Origin: Notospermus geniculatus
Lineage: Eukaryota; Nemertea; Pilidiophora; Heteronemertea; Lineidae
Assembly: GCA_002633025.1 (NCBI GenBank)
Contig: NMRB01000065.1
Location: forward strand, 272,684-336,683
DNA: 64,000 nucleotides
Reading direction: 5' to 3'
Shown piece by piece: positions 1 to 11,416 of the stretch. A program made the position numbers and the translations under genes. Each line of letters begins with the position of its first letter. Within the stretch, counting starts at the first letter, position 1. The notes under the pieces were generated by a model that worked only from the letters and a program-made list of their open reading frames with translations, was not told where the DNA came from and searched no databases.

Positions 1-1384
1 GGAATGATTTCAGTTCCAAGTTGACGGTCGAGAAGTTTCTCGAATTCCAAGCACAGCTGCAGAAAGATGTTTTGAAGCTTGAGGTGTGTTGCTCAATGAT
101 TTTGACTTTTCGATTATAGCTCACCAGTTGTCACTAACTCCCACAACTACCAAGTTCTTGCAGACTTTCTAATAGGACAGTCTAATATCATGAGGCTAAG
201 GCTAAGGGTATACCGAAAGCAATTTCACGTGCGACAGGGCAACATATGTGATTTATGCTTTGAGAGCCTTTGTTTGCGTGCAGTGCAGCGGAAAATAACA
301 AAGCCTTTGCCGTGCGCGTCAACGCATCACATTCGGTATACCCGTAGCCTGAGGGACTGTGTTATGAATCACTGAAGTGTTGGATCTTTTGTCTTTTCTA
401 GTTCGATCGGTTTGAGCCGGAAGACGGCCGCATCAAAGAGACCGAATTTGGAGAGGCACTGATTACTTACTCTGGCTTCACTGATGTGAAGAGAACAAAG
501 ATGTTAAAGAGGGTGAAGAAGAAATTTAAGGACCAACAGGAGGTAGGTCAAGTGTGTAGACACAAGGGTCTGTGTGTTAAGGTATGGGGAATTTTTGCAG
601 TGTCAGAGTTGTGCTGTTTAACTTTGGTGCCTGTCACCTGGAGAGGTCGTGGGTTCGATCCTCGTTCCCATTCTGTGCAGAATGCAGCTTGCTGATTTGT
701 TGAAATTAATCCCATTTCCAGGGTATAAACTTCGAACAGTATCTGAACTTCTTCCGTTTCCTGAAGCACATCAATGATGTCGACACAGCTCTCACATTCT
801 ACCACGTTGCTGGAGCTTCCATTGATCAAGGTGAGACACTTCTTCATGTTTTCATTGGTTAAAAATGACTGGGCTTTGCTCCCTCAACAGGTTTGTGTGT
901 GTACTCAGACTGGGCTACCTGTAGTGATGGGTGAAGGCTAGAGGCCTGACCTGACATGACATACTTACCATCATCAAATCCTTCTATTTCAGCGACGTTA
1001 AAACATGTAGCGAAGACCGTGGCCCACATTGATTTGAGTGATCATGTAGTTGATGTCGTCTTCACCCTCTTTGATGAAAATGGTAAGTACACATGCAAGT
1101 TTGTACCAATACATGTAAAAGAGTGCGATTGCCTTGCCCTTAAAACTACCGGGTACTGGTGAATGAAAATATTGAACTGCTTCTCAAAAATCAGTTATCT
1201 CAACCTCTTTTCCCATCGGTCCATTTCAGAGGATGGTGAACTAAGCAACAAGGAATTTGTGGCAGTGATGAAGCATCGATTGATGCGAGGTCTCGAGAAA
1301 CCCAAGGATACCGGTCTATGGAAACTTGTTAGTGCAATGTGGAAATGTGCAAAGTCTCAAACTCCGACCTTTTCAGAATCGTAA
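1..1384 (+). CDS. MICU1: MICU1, mitochondrial calcium uptake protein 1 (3' part, partial)
   Basis: Gatekeeper of the mitochondrial calcium uniporter, acting in the intermembrane space with MCU and EMRE. Five exons are visible: 1-83, 402-542, 722-830, 993-1082 and 1230-1384, all with GT-AG borders and a continuous frame; the N-terminal half lies off the left edge. The read-out contains [15 protein letters not shown], then [33 protein letters not shown] and [14 protein letters not shown], which follow vertebrate MICU1 closely. The last exon junction creates a canonical EF-hand loop ([12 protein letters not shown]), the C-terminal calcium site of the family. The protein ends [12 protein letters not shown]2 and MICU3 are less likely because [11 protein letters not shown] and the MWKCA tail match MICU1. 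Intron 1 carries a small inverted-repeat element and intron 2 a tRNA-like fragment. The last two exons are repeated after the gap at 2193-2995. Confidence 0.93.
196..353. mobile_element. MITE-like inverted repeat in MICU1 intron
   Basis: The 22 bp ends at 196-217 and 332-353 are inverted copies with about two mismatches (core GGGTATACCGAA / TTCGGTATACCC). The interior has a GCGGAAAATAACAAA stretch that recurs in the element at 60080-60216, so the two may be related non-autonomous elements. Confidence 0.6.
595..690 (+). repeat. tRNA-like (SINE) fragment
   Basis: The stretch contains GGTTCGATCCT at 652-662, a match to the RNA polymerase III B box, inside a MICU1 intron. No convincing A box or tail is seen, so a decayed tRNA-derived SINE is the best reading; a chance match is possible. 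Confidence 0.35.
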
Positions 1385-2192
1385 TCTCAGACGTTTTGAT
1401 GAGTGAAATTCATTATCAATGAAAGAGTTAGCTCCTTCTTAAATTTCTCCTTTATATTTCCTATCTGTGTAAATTCTAAGTACTGATAGACAGGGTTTTT
1501 ATGTCAGCTTTAGGATAGTATTCACCCCTTTATATTTTCAGTAAAATGAATTTGTGTGTCTTCAAGTTGTTTCCCATTTGTGAGAAAGCCCCTGGGTTTT
1601 GTGCATGTAGATGAATAAATAGCCAGTGTTCTTTTCTGTTTCATGCCAATGCCCAAACCCTCAGTTGTTGTTTCGTTCAGTTGTAGTGATTTTGATGTGA
1701 GTCTGTTACAAGTCATGATTACAGAGGGCAAAATAGAAATGACCAGTGAATCTTGTATTTGGAACTGAACTCGAATACTGGTACGTGAATGTAACACTAG
1801 TTGTCCTTTTGGAGCGGGTACTTTTTAACAGGGTGAACACGAGTATAGGTAGTGAAGTAGTGCTTGTCTCATTAGTTAACCACCTGATGATGAGAAGATG
1901 TTATGCTAGCTTAAAGTCTTTCTGTCCGATTTTTTTCAAAATGGAGTGTCTACATTGTGATACAATTAAAAGTGTACATAGCTGTATTACTGACTGTGAT
2001 TGCAGTTTTCCTTCAAGGATGTGGCTTTAGGTTATTGTGTCACAATCTTTTGGTTCACCTGGACAGCTTGTTGTGATGAATTTTTCCGTGAGTGTTGTCC
2101 ATACTCATTGCAGTTGTCTACTTTCAATCTGGTATATTCTTACGACTTACAGCAATGATGAGACACAGAAAACACCAGTTTTCTGAGGTACC

Positions 2193-2995
2193 NNNNNNNN
2201 NNNNNNNNNNNNNNNNNNNNNNNNNNNNNNNNNNNNNNNNNNNNNNNNNNNNNNNNNNNNNNNNNNNNNNNNNNNNNNNNNNNNNNNNNNNNNNNNNNNN
2301 NNNNNNNNNNNNNNNNNNNNNNNNNNNNNNNNNNNNNNNNNNNNNNNNNNNNNNNNNNNNNNNNNNNNNNNNNNNNNNNNNNNNNNNNNNNNNNNNNNNN
2401 NNNNNNNNNNNNNNNNNNNNNNNNNNNNNNNNNNNNNNNNNNNNNNNNNNNNNNNNNNNNNNNNNNNNNNNNNNNNNNNNNNNNNNNNNNNNNNNNNNNN
2501 NNNNNNNNNNNNNNNNNNNNNNNNNNNNNNNNNNNNNNNNNNNNNNNNNNNNNNNNNNNNNNNNNNNNNNNNNNNNNNNNNNNNNNNNNNNNNNNNNNNN
2601 NNNNNNNNNNNNNNNNNNNNNNNNNNNNNNNNNNNNNNNNNNNNNNNNNNNNNNNNNNNNNNNNNNNNNNNNNNNNNNNNNNNNNNNNNNNNNNNNNNNN
2701 NNNNNNNNNNNNNNNNNNNNNNNNNNNNNNNNNNNNNNNNNNNNNNNNNNNNNNNNNNNNNNNNNNNNNNNNNNNNNNNNNNNNNNNNNNNNNNNNNNNN
2801 NNNNNNNNNNNNNNNNNNNNNNNNNNNNNNNNNNNNNNNNNNNNNNNNNNNNNNNNNNNNNNNNNNNNNNNNNNNNNNNNNNNNNNNNNNNNNNNNNNNN
2901 NNNNNNNNNNNNNNNNNNNNNNNNNNNNNNNNNNNNNNNNNNNNNNNNNNNNNNNNNNNNNNNNNNNNNNNNNNNNNNNNNNNNNNNNNNNNNNN
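2193..2995. other. assembly gap (803 N)
   Basis: A run of N. The sequence left of it (about 897-2192) is repeated almost exactly right of it (2996-4239), so the gap separates two versions of the same locus. Open frames drawn through it are meaningless. Confidence 0.99.
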
Positions 2996-3080
2996 ACTCA
3001 GACTGGGCTACCTGTAGTGATGGGTGAAGTCTAGAGGCCTGACCTGACATACTTACCATCATCAAATCCTTCTATTTCAG

Positions 3081-3455
3081 CAACGTTAAAACATGTAGCG
3101 AAGACCGTGGCCCACATTGATTTGAGTGATCATGTAGTTGATGTCGTCTTCACACTCTTCGATGAAAATGGTAAGTTTACATGCAAGTTTGTGCCAACTG
3201 CCTTGCCGTTAGAACTACCGTGTACTGGTAAAGGAAAATATACTGAACTGCTTCTCAACAATCAGTTATCTCAACCTCTTTTCCCATCGGTCCATTTCAG
3301 AGGATGGTGAACTAAGCAACAAGGAATTTGTGGCAGTGATGAAGCATCGACTGATGCGAGGTCTCGAGAAACCCAAGGATACTGGTCTATGGAAACTTGT
3401 TAGTGCAATGTGGAAATGTGCAAAGTCTCAAACTCCGACCTTTTCAGAATCGTAA
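3081..3455 (+). CDS. MICU1: second copy of the last two MICU1 exons (probable other haplotype)
   Basis: Exons 3081-3170 and 3301-3455 repeat the last two exons at 993-1082 and 1230-1384, with the same splice borders, the same EF-hand and the same C terminus. The exon differences I can see are silent (for example GCG to GCA, CGATTG to CGACTG), while introns and 3' UTR differ by small substitutions and indels. No copy of the earlier exons precedes it outside the gap. This looks like two unmerged alleles joined by a scaffolding gap; a true 3'-end tandem duplication with a spare last-exon pair is the alternative. Possible poly(A) signals AATAAA lie at 4690-4695 and 4887-4892. Confidence 0.85.
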
Positions 3456-4233
3456 TCTCAGACGTTTTGATGAGTGAAATTCATTATCAATGAAAGAGTT
3501 AGCTCCTTCTTAAATTTCTCCTTTATATTTCCTATCTGTGTAAATTCTAAGTACTGATAGGCAGGGTTTTTATGTCAGCTTTAGGATAGTATTCACCCCT
3601 TTATATTTTCATTGCAATGAATTTATGTGTGAAAGCCCCTGGGTTTTGTGCATGTAGATGAATAGATAAGTCATGTTCTTTTCTGTTTCATGCCAATGCC
3701 CATACCCTCAGTTGTTGTTTCGTTCAGTTGTAGTGATTTTGATGTGAGTCTATTACAAGTCATGATTACAGAGGGCAAAATAGAAATGACCAGTGAATCT
3801 TGTATTTGGAACTGAACTTGAATACTGGTACGTGAATGCAACACTAGTTGTCCTTTTGGAGCGGGTACTTTTTAACAGGGTGAACACGAGTATAGGTAGT
3901 GAAGTAGTGCTTGTCTCATTAGTTAACCAGCTGATGATGAGAAGATGTTATGCTAGCTTAAAGTCTTTCTGTCCGATTTTTTTCAAAATGGAGTGTCTAC
4001 ATTGTGATACAATTAAAAGTGTACATAGCTGTATTACTGACTGTGATTGCAGTTTTCCTTCAAGGATGTGGCTTTAGGTCATTGTGTCACAATCTTTTGG
4101 TTCACCTGGACAGCTTGTTGTGATCAATTTTTCCGTGAGTGTTGTCCATACTCATTGCAGTTGTCTACTTTCAATCTGGTATATTCTTACGACTTACAGC
4201 AATGATGAGACACAGAAAACACCAGTTTTCTGA

Positions 4234-4474
4234 GGTACCCAGTGTTCTCCGCAGGGTTCCTTTAAGGTAGGGTGGTATCCTTGAAATTCCAGGTTTTTCC
4301 ATTACTTTGCAAATCAAGATAGGGTGGTCACCAATCTAAGATAGGGGGGTGTAATAGAAAACCATTACAAAATTGGGCTGTAAGGTAGGGTGGCTACTTC
4401 TAAGGTAGGGTGGTAACATGCCAAGGTAGGGTGGGCCGCCCTACCTTGGAGCCATGCGGAGAACACTGGGTACC
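4234..4474. mobile_element. hAT-like MITE with subterminal repeats
   Basis: A 241 bp element in the MICU1 3' region. Its two ends, 4234-4253 and 4455-4474, are perfect 20 bp inverted copies that begin GGTACC-CAGTGTTCTCC. The CAGTG start is typical of hAT transposons, with GGTACC as a possible target duplication. The interior repeats AAGGTAGGGTGG and close variants six times, as in hAT subterminal transposase-binding arrays. No transposase is encoded. Confidence 0.75.
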
Positions 4475-4699
4475 TTTCAGGCCTATTTGCTGATGAACCT
4501 GCGGCTGGTTAGAGTCGCGTCTAAATATACCAGTGACATGTTTCGTAAGTTTAATGTCAGAAGAATTAGAGATAGTATCCACTGAGGATTGTTATAGGTT
4601 ATGCAATATTTAGTGGTAGACAGTACATGTATGTTGATGAGTCATAAGGTCAAGCTAGAAGATATTTGCCGATGATCCAGGTGTTGTACAATAAAATTA

Positions 4700-6480
4700 T
4701 AGTAAAAGCTTATTATTATTGTAAATAACTGTATAGTTTACAGAATCTATATTTTACACTTTGAGATCAGTAAGTTGTTGTGTACAGAACTCATCTATAT
4801 CATCAGCAAGAAACAGGTGTTGAAATCTTTTCTGTTAACTTGTTATTGTAGCTTTAGATAGTTTTCACAATTTCAAATGAAAAGCTAATAAATGACCCTA
4901 AACTGCTCATGTATATTGAAAAAGAAGTGATATTACATATCTATCATCATGATCGTCACCGTACGCATAGCACCAGCATCTTGTTCATAAATTAAACGTG
5001 ACAGTATCTAATGAATTAAGTTGTTGTTGATTGATTGAACCTTTCCTGTACTCGAAGATCGTTCCTGTCTACTGCCTGGCAGATTTATTTATCACTTATT
5101 GTGCTATAAACTGTGCAAAGAGCTTTAGATAATGTAGACTGCTGCTCTGTCGTTGAGCTGCTCTGCTAATATGTATTTGTGGAGTGGCTCGAGGACAGGG
5201 GACCAGTCAAATATCAATGAATTTTGGCAAAAAAGCGCAAGAGTTCCCTGCAGCACAGGTGGAAATTTAAAGATCTTTGTGGTGTTCCAGAATCATATAA
5301 CAATCAATTGATACCATGAGCAGTTGTCATTTTGAATGAGATATTGTGTGAAGGATAATGTCAACATGGTCAAATTGAAACTGGTAGCACATATACAGGA
5401 ATCTGAGATGCATGAAGACTGGGAGCTTAAAAAATGTGCACTACCTCACAGACACAATTTCTAATCTTACAGGCATTTGTGTACATTGTATGTGTTACTA
5501 GCTTTAGACTTCTTGCATGCCTGTCATTGCTTCTGTTGATGGGTTTAGGCACCATAATCCGTCTTCATCAGGTGTATACTGGAGCTTACTACAAAATAAA
5601 CTTAACTTATTACCAAAGTGAATCTTGTCTTTCTCATCATGTGTTCTCAGTGTGCAAGTACAGTGGAACCTCTCTATAAAGGACACCTCGGGGATTGACA
5701 AATGGTGTCCTTAATTGAGAGGTGTCCTGATTACAGAGGTCACAATGAATAGTAAACAAACGGTCAATTTGGAACTGAACTTCAGTGTCCTTAATAGAGA
5801 GGTGTCCTCCTGGCAGAGGTGTCCGCTAAGGGAGGTTCCACTGTATATTTACTGGTGCAATAGGATGTTGAAAGAAAGTTATGGGCTTTATTAGAATCAC
5901 CAACACCTTTCAAACTTGGTGAAACAGGCAGGTTTCCACATTACCTTGTCAAATCACTCACTGAAGGCGTTGAACAATTCAACGGGGGAGGGGAGCTGTA
6001 ACTGGGTAGCCAGTGGGTCAACAATCTTGAGGCTCAACTATCAAAAGAACATCACAAATTTTTTTGACAATAGCAATTTATTTGCTGTATTACATATCAT
6101 TAAACTGATGACAATGTTAGTTGACTACCTATAGGTAGCTCTTCTCACTAAATGTCATGATGAAATGAAAAAAAATTGTCACCATGACAAACAACATAAA
6201 TACCTCAAGTGACCAGAACACCGTACATGCATCTACCCTATGTGTTTTTAGGCACATGCACTTATCATTTGTTCAGGCATTCATTTTGCCTTTCTTCTTT
6301 TCCCCGATTTTAAGCATGATACAGTATAAATTTACTCAAATCACTGCATTTACCATCTCAGCAAAGCAACGGGTAGCATGGGATTATTGTCCAAAGATGC
6401 ACTTCAAACTTTCAATGAACAGCAGAGATTGACCAGCAATATTAAAATTGAAGCTGTACAACCATGCAATCTATTTACAA
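4700..6480. other. spacer between convergent MICU1 and MOB1
   Basis: Apart from the MITE at 5661-5843 I see no coding exon. The left part is probably MICU1 3' UTR or downstream DNA, and the right end is the end of the MOB1 transcript. Confidence 0.6.
5661..5843. mobile_element. mariner/pogo-like MITE, copy 1
   Basis: The element starts CAGTGGAACCTCTCTATAA, ends GGGAGGTTCCACTG, and is flanked by TA on both sides, the target duplication of Tc1/mariner/pogo transposons. The interior repeats GGTGTCC motifs. Copies occur at 34756-34932 and, interrupted, at 51324-52051. Confidence 0.8.
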
Positions 6481-6487
6481 TGTACAT

Positions 6488-6493
6488 TTTATT
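6488..6493 (-). promoter_or_regulatory. candidate poly(A) signal of MOB1
   Basis: TTTATT on the + strand reads AATAAA on the MOB1 strand, about 2.1 kb past its stop codon. This would make a long 3' UTR (about 6470-8572) without competing exons. Other signals could be used. Confidence 0.4.
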
Positions 6494-8572
6494 TACACCA
6501 ATAATTTCATAATATCGCAATGGCTACAAAACACAAATTAACAACAGATACAGGTGTAATGACAGAATATCTATCCACTACATGTAGTTGTCAAATGTTA
6601 TGGACTAGGTATCTTGTATGGACCACCTGCATCACCTAGCAATGAGTTCACTGTGAATAAAGTCCTGTAACTTCATTTAGAAAGCCTACACTGGACCTGC
6701 TAAATACTAAAGTCTAAAGGCAGTTCACATTTCACAAGTCGCGATGACACACAGTTGATGCCTACATATTTACAGCTGTAATACTATTAATGAAATTGGT
6801 GTGATATTCCATATTATTGTGTCAGAACCACTGGATGACACCACCTTCACAATGATTTGTTCACCATTCACATGAAATTGAGACTCCACTTTCTTCACAG
6901 CTTTAGAGTCAAATTTGATCAAAAGGAAAAATGAAACCCTCCAACGGACTAGCACACTCTAAAGATATTTTTCAAAAATAATATTTCTTAAATAATTGCA
7001 AATTTTGAGGACACCTCATATGCAACTTCCTTACACAAGTCACTTTACAATTACGTGGTACAAACACTGAAAATATGCACATAACTTGGCCAAAAAGCCC
7101 ATACCAATATTTTGAAGTCCCCCCCCCCCACAACACACTCTTTCAGATGAGATCATAGCTCCTCTAAGGAGACACTCGGTTCCAAACCATCATCAGTATC
7201 AGACATCACTGGCAAAAAGAATATAAAAGAAGCAGCATCACTTTATTACCAGCACTGGCCACGCTGTATCAGTCAGCTGGTCATCCTCAAACAAAGGATG
7301 TGTAACATCTCTCACAGGCTCACGATGAAGGGATGATCACAAAAACAAGGCCCTTTGACTCTTGATGGACTCTTGATGAAATTATGAACATCTAGAAAGG
7401 TACCAGTGATGGTTGTAATGCATCACTTACACCTAGGTACAGCCCCTAGAATAATATAGGCAGTTCATGCATTATACACTGCATTTACCTTTATTAGTAG
7501 TAAGTAATATTCAAGCCATATGAAATGTGTGAGAATTTCAAAAACATACAGTCACAGAGGTTTCCTTATCGCGTGGTATCAACCTAGCATGTTTTGTAAG
7601 CAACCTATTTACAAGGCACACTGAATCAACTCCAGTATCTCCATTCTTGCACAACATTGCAATGGTGATCTCCAAGGTATTGTCTAATGTCAGTGCTATG
7701 CTCTATTGTAAAATGCATGTACATCATAAATGTGTGCAACTGTAAAGCAAAGTTAAATGGATACTGGCAATATTTTGGTTTTGATACATGAAAATTATAC
7801 GCGTTTTTTATACTAGAGTACAGATAAGCCGAGATTGTGATGAACTGAAAAGTGAAATATACATGTATGTACAGGGTATATAACAAAGTAAATGCAACAT
7901 CCCAGTTCTGGCAGTGTCATATCATTCTCCTCTCAAGACACAAGTAATGGCCATTCAGTCAGGAACTTGTTTTGTCAACTCAGCTGCTGCATTTATTTTT
8001 ATATGTACCCTGTTCATGTTGAATGAAGAAAGTCTGTGGGACAAGTCCCTGAGACGGCCAGATAACTGTTCAAAAGAATTGTGAAGCAAATACCAGTACT
8101 CTCAAAAAAAATGCGCAAATGACCACGGCAGGGCAGATCATATTATTGTGTCAATGGACATGGCATATTCTAACTGTACCGTAGTTAGAATTTCAATGCA
8201 CTGCAATGCAACAGACTTGACCCGAAAATGAAGCTCAAACCTACACCCCTTTTCTGCTAAGAAATACTCCAATTACCAACTGAGGTATTACTGTGTCTTC
8301 TGAATCTTAGCTTCAAGTTGAAGGAGGCAAGGCAGAGGGAACGAAACGTCCCAACCACTGGGCTTCAAAGTACATAAAGAGTAATGGTTGATCTTAACTT
8401 TATCTTGTGAACAGTATATTGACCAGCGCTCTCAGAACCTCAAATTGAAGCACATAACTCATCCAGTTAAAATGAAGTGTTAGAAGAAATGCAGTCTTTG
8501 AGAATCCTTCAATATTTGGAGAGCATCGAGAAATAGAACCCTGTCCATTTGAAAATCGCATCGACAGGGTGT

Positions 8573-11416
8573 TCACCTCTCCTTTGATGTCAGCTTCTCA
8601 ATCAGTTCTTGAAGAGGTGCAAGTTCACGCTTTTCTATTAGGTTAAACTCCTGGACAAAAAATATAAAGTGTTTGAATGACGTGTTCAGATGGGCTTCCT
8701 CGCCGAGTTGGACAACTTCCGCAAAATGAGAATGATAGATGTGTGCATAGACTCGGAATAATCGCTTTAGAATCTGCTTGGCTTGTGTTAGGAAATTTCT
8801 GGGAAATGGCACACCTGGAAGAGAAAGAGCAATTTCACTACAAGTATGTGGTGAGAATTCCATAATCTGGAAAAAAAATGCTATAGAATGGTTTTGTGGC
8901 AGCACTCAATATTCAACACATTCAGAAAAACCCTTTAACTATCATAAATTTTGATACCTCACCTATTTTCGACGGAAATAACGTTTCGTCATCCAGTTGA
9001 TCCTGCACCCAAGTCATAAGATAATCAATATAAATAGGAGCGGAACACTTGATAGGTTTCTTGATCGTCGTGCCGTCTGCCCAATGGTACTCATATTTTG
9101 GACCAGCTGACATCACTGGACATTTTTCTGATGTGCAAAACTCTGTTATAGTCCCATAAAGCATGTTGATTTGATTGAAGAAGTCTACAGCTGAAAAAGA
9201 CCACAAAGAATGGCCTGATTTAGTGATCAAAACTTTCTGATTACATTGTTCTTGTTCCTTCTTCATGTCCTTTGCATGTCAAAAAGCACGCAAGACATGA
9301 TAATTTGGAATTCTGAAATAAAATAAAAGCCCTGATTTAATGGCCTGACATCTTGACAGGATATGATCCACTTTTTCAATTGGGCACTTATCTTTTTGCC
9401 TTTAAGGGAGGACCTGATAAATGAAGTGAAAATGGATTCTCATGCACGCTCCAGTTCCTCGTGAATACTGGGAATTACCATAAATTAATGACAATATCAT
9501 CAATACAATTGGTATAGGGCAGGACTGTATCAGTTTGGCAACTATTCACACATTAACGAATTTGTCCAGTAAAATCTCCAACCTTCCCCCCCCCCCCAAA
9601 AGAGAGGCCTGCAAGAGCTGTGATATTCATGACATCATCACTCTTTTCATAGCCATGATGTCATCCAGCAAGCAAAGACTACATGTATGGCTCACTTAAG
9701 AGCTGTCTGTGTCGCTATAGCTACACGCAGGATATTGATTCCAAAGTACTGCATTTAGATGTTGTATTTTAAAACCAGACATGCCGGAGGAGAATGTGTA
9801 ATAAAGTAGATCCTACACAGTGTTGAAGTACATAAAATATCACCGTGAAAAGATTGATCAATATAATAAGCCCTGAGTGCATGAAACGAGAGCAATAAAA
9901 CATTTACAATGTAGCAACCTGATGATGTTCATAAAGAGGCCTCTTTAGTTGTAATTAACCATTTTAACAGAGGTGAATAGCATTGCAAATCGATTGAAAA
10001 CACTTTTCTCTTTATATGCAGAACTTCTGATGAGTGAGCAATGATATGACCAGTCCTACATGTAACTGAAGACTGGCGACCCTCTAGTAAGCCTGGCATC
10101 CTCTGGTGAACCTGACAGACTTTTCAAGCACAAAATATGGTACATGTCAAGATGATGGCATTATCTAGCAGATACAGCATGTTTTCCTGAAGCCTCGTCT
10201 TTAAAAGTGATAAGCAAATCCCACACAACAATTGCTTCAAAAGTCCCAGTACTTACTATTCACAGCCACCCATTCATTTAGATCTTCACCCTCTGGTAGC
10301 ATAACAGCAAGCCGCAAATTGCCACTGCCTAAGGTGGCAGCAGCATGCCTCATTAAGTCATATTGATGTGTCCCCTCTGGAATGTTCTTCTTTGGCTTGA
10401 ATGTTTTATTGTTTCGACTTCCACTGAAAATACAGGAGAGAAACAGTGATAATAAGATTAAAATTCATCATTTACTCAACATGGAAGAATATACACTGTA
10501 CGGAAGAGGTCGTACTAAAATGAGACAACAAGCGTCAACTTGAGACAACAACCCCATAACTTGTGTCAACAAGGTTTTTCATTATTGTTTGCCAATTAAC
10601 TATGAGAAAGTTCAATTCAGACCTTCTGAGACTTTGAATGCATTTGGAACAGGGCCAACGAAGATATCGATCATTATTTTAGCGTCCACTATTTTCAGCA
10701 ATATGGCCGCCAGGTTCAGGTAGGCTTGGTTCCTTCACCGTCCGCTAGGGGCAGAAGGGACCGACGGCCATATTGCGGAGTCAACGCACGCGATTTCATG
10801 CAACACAATATTGATCGAATCTTCATTGGCCCTGTTCCAAATGCATTCAAACTCTCAGAAGATACCTAAATTGAGCTTTCTCATAGTTAATTGGCAAAAA
10901 ATAGATGAAAAAACCTTGTTGACACAAGTTATGGGGTTGCTGTCTCAAGTTGACGCTTGTTGTCTCATTTCATGATTTTAGTACAACCCCTTCCTTACAA
11001 TGTATCCCGGTAGGCTTAGGCCTAGCACTAGCCACCAAGTCAAGAGTAAGAGAGTAAGACCAATTGAATGGTACAATGTAATGCCAAATTGGAAAATGAC
11101 CGATCGGCCTCGAACATGTTGAACTTCAAACGACAAAGTCAAATGCCTGGCTAGCTGGCTAACGTAACGACCACTTTTACTAGGCTACGTAGGGTAGGCC
11201 TAACTTAACTACTCTGACAGCACTGCAAATCCCAATGAATGACAGGCAGAACATCTACACTACAGCATGATGAGTACACGATGAACACAACAGACAAAAG
11301 GCTTATTATGGTTCTCTTCAGTCATGTTAGTCATCAAAACATAAATGTGATCAGTGATATGGCAGTCAGCCTGAAGTGTAGAAATAGTGACATGACACTT
11401 ACAAAAGAAAGCTCAT
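8573..11416 (-). CDS. MOB1: MOB kinase activator 1 (complete, 4 exons)
   Basis: Scaffold and co-activator of NDR/LATS kinases in the Hippo and mitotic-exit pathways. Exons on the minus strand: 11403-11416 (14 nt, ATG AGC TTT CTT TT), 10257-10423, 8963-9190 and 8573-8814; joined they give 216 aa, the same length as human MOB1A/B. The start MSFLF is set by a tiny first exon with a perfect GTAAGT donor. Visible hallmarks: T12 in KTFKPKKN and T35 in ATLGSGN, the sites phosphorylated by MST kinases in the family; the EFC..S.KCPVMSAGP cysteine pair and HIYHSHF histidine pair of the zinc site; DYLMTWVQDQLDDETLFPSK; and the C terminus APLQELIEKLTSKER. Vertebrates have two paralogues, so 1A/1B cannot be told apart. 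Intron 1 holds a 494 bp fold-back element. Confidence 0.96.
10502..10995. mobile_element. fold-back (long inverted repeat) element
   Basis: Two arms of roughly 170-200 bp (from 10502 and ending at 10995) are inverted copies with small differences. Both carry GAGACAACAAGCGTCAACTT and the word ATGCATTTGGAACAGGGCCA. A unique, GC-richer centre near 10700-10790 separates them. It lies in MOB1 intron 1 and has no coding capacity. Confidence 0.75.

Noticed and set aside
2092-3065. 311-313 codon open frames on both strands
   Set aside because: They exist only because N runs translate as X; the flanking residues belong to duplicated 3' UTR.
8677-8865. 62-codon + strand frame
   Set aside because: Antisense shadow of MOB1 exon 4.
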